NCBI GenBank assembly: GCA_037446575.1
Contig: JBBIII010000027.1
Coordinates: 1-27,467 of the forward strand
From: JBBIII01 sp037446575
GTDB lineage: Bacteria > Bacteroidota > Ignavibacteria > UBA10030
Reading direction: 5' to 3'
DNA: 27,467 nucleotides
Shown: positions 26,998-27,467 of the stretch, in pieces
Layout: every line of letters starts with the position of its first letter
Position numbering within the stretch: the first letter of the stretch is position 1
Program-made: the position numbers and the translations under genes
Notes under the pieces: model-generated
Database searches by the model: none
Told to the model about the DNA's origin: nothing
The model's input: the letters and a program-made list of their open reading frames with translations, nothing else

Positions 26998-27396
26998 TTA
27001 CTTTCGCTGTTTTTCAGAGGTTACTTGTTTATGCACTTTAAGCACGAGAGCAGGAAGTTGCGACATGTCTGATTTCCCCTTAACAAAGTAATCTTTTGCG
27101 CCCCATTTCCATGCTTCGAGCGCAATCTCTTCTGAACCATATCCTGTAATGATGATTACTGGAATATCTAATTTCATCCCGTACATCCACTGTAGCACAT
27201 TAATTCCGCTAGTGCCTGGCATTTTATAGTCTAATAAAACAATATCATATTTATTCTTTTTAAGTAATTCGATGGCGCTATCGCCATTTTCACAGGGTTC
27301 AATTTTATGACCGCATCCTTGAAGTGTTTGTGCAAGGATCAATCGATACGTAGGTTCATCATCAACTATTAAAATACTTAGCGTTTGCTGTTCCAT
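26998..27396 (-). CDS. Single-domain response regulator (CheY-like), copy 3
   Basis: A 132-residue stand-alone receiver with Asp12/Asp13, phosphoacceptor Asp57 (IVLLDYKMPGTSG), the switch Thr in VIIITGYGSEE and Lys in DYFVKGKSDM. It is closest to copy 1 (INVLQWMYG, EAWKWGA) and has the same KG variant. It is the first of the three in transcription order, with a GGAG ribosome site before its ATG. The helical C-terminus (LVLKVHKQVTSEKQRK) ends without an output domain. Its kinase is not next to it in the window; the cluster at 13930-22841 is one candidate source of phosphate. Confidence 0.93.
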   Translation of the reverse strand: MEQQTLSILIVDDEPTYRLILAQTLQGCGHKIEPCENGDSAIELLKKNKYDIVLLDYKMPGTSGINVLQWMYGMKLDIPVIIITGYGSEEIALEAWKWGAKDYFVKGKSDMSQLPALVLKVHKQVTSEKQRK

Positions 27397-27421
27397 CCCG
27401 TCTCCATATATATAATCATTC

Positions 27422-27436
27422 CCATTTTACAAATGG
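27422..27436. repeat. Short perfect inverted repeat upstream of the response-regulator array
   Basis: CCATTT and AAATGG (6-bp arms) flank a 3-bp centre, 26 bp before the start codon of response-regulator copy 3. It could be an operator for the array or a small leader hairpin. No function is shown by sequence alone. Confidence 0.3.
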
Positions 27437-27467
27437 AAGTTTAATAGAAACTTATAATTAAAGCAAG

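Noticed and set aside
1..27467. CRISPR arrays, tRNA or rRNA genes, insertion sequences, phage genes or riboswitches
   Set aside because: No regularly spaced repeats, cloverleaf-like sequences, transposase or integrase frames, or recognisable riboswitch cores were seen on either strand.

Overview
The window is AT-rich bacterial chromosome, most likely from the Ignavibacteria/Bacteroidota (FCB) group. The evidence is a type IX secretion system (T9SS) translocon gene (sprA), the T9SS regulator porX (receiver plus PglZ domain), a TonB-dependent receptor with an N-terminal carboxypeptidase-like domain, and an LptF/LptG permease pair. The predicted promoters look more like sigma-70 sites (TTGACA/TATAAT type) than the Bacteroidota TAnnTTTG type, and several genes have good Shine-Dalgarno sites. 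Both slightly favour an early-branching relative such as Ignavibacteria over a typical Bacteroidota, but this placement is an inference.

Layout. Everything from 1 to 22841 lies on the minus strand. Read in the direction of transcription it begins with a signalling cluster (22841 down to 13930): a HisKA_2-type GAF-PAS histidine kinase, a 1302-residue receiver protein with eight PAS domains and one GAF domain but no output domain, a hybrid histidine kinase, and a free HPt protein. After 201 bp comes sprA (13728-6784), then a tightly packed run porX-tsaE-tsaB-accD-panC-nucleotidyltransferase (6723-1520) with ATGA overlaps and short gaps. Next is a FadR-type GntR regulator with its own promoter and an operator-like palindrome, followed 47 bp later by the start of a TonB-dependent receptor that runs off the window.

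Divergent from the signalling cluster are lptF and lptG (22965-25471, plus strand), the inner-membrane permeases of LPS export. Beyond them, again on the minus strand, are a 50-codon single-pass membrane protein and three paralogous single-domain response regulators (25904-27396).

How the parts may work together. The densest theme is two-component signalling placed next to the T9SS translocon and its regulator PorX. The upstream kinases, HPt protein and stand-alone receivers have the parts for a branched phosphorelay, and their position suggests a link to T9SS or cell-surface control; no sequence feature proves it. The housekeeping genes (t6A tRNA modification, fatty-acid and CoA precursor synthesis, UDP-sugar synthesis) appear to ride in the same transcription unit as porX. 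No tRNA, rRNA, CRISPR array, insertion sequence or phage gene was seen, and no gene-free stretch exceeds 300 bp.
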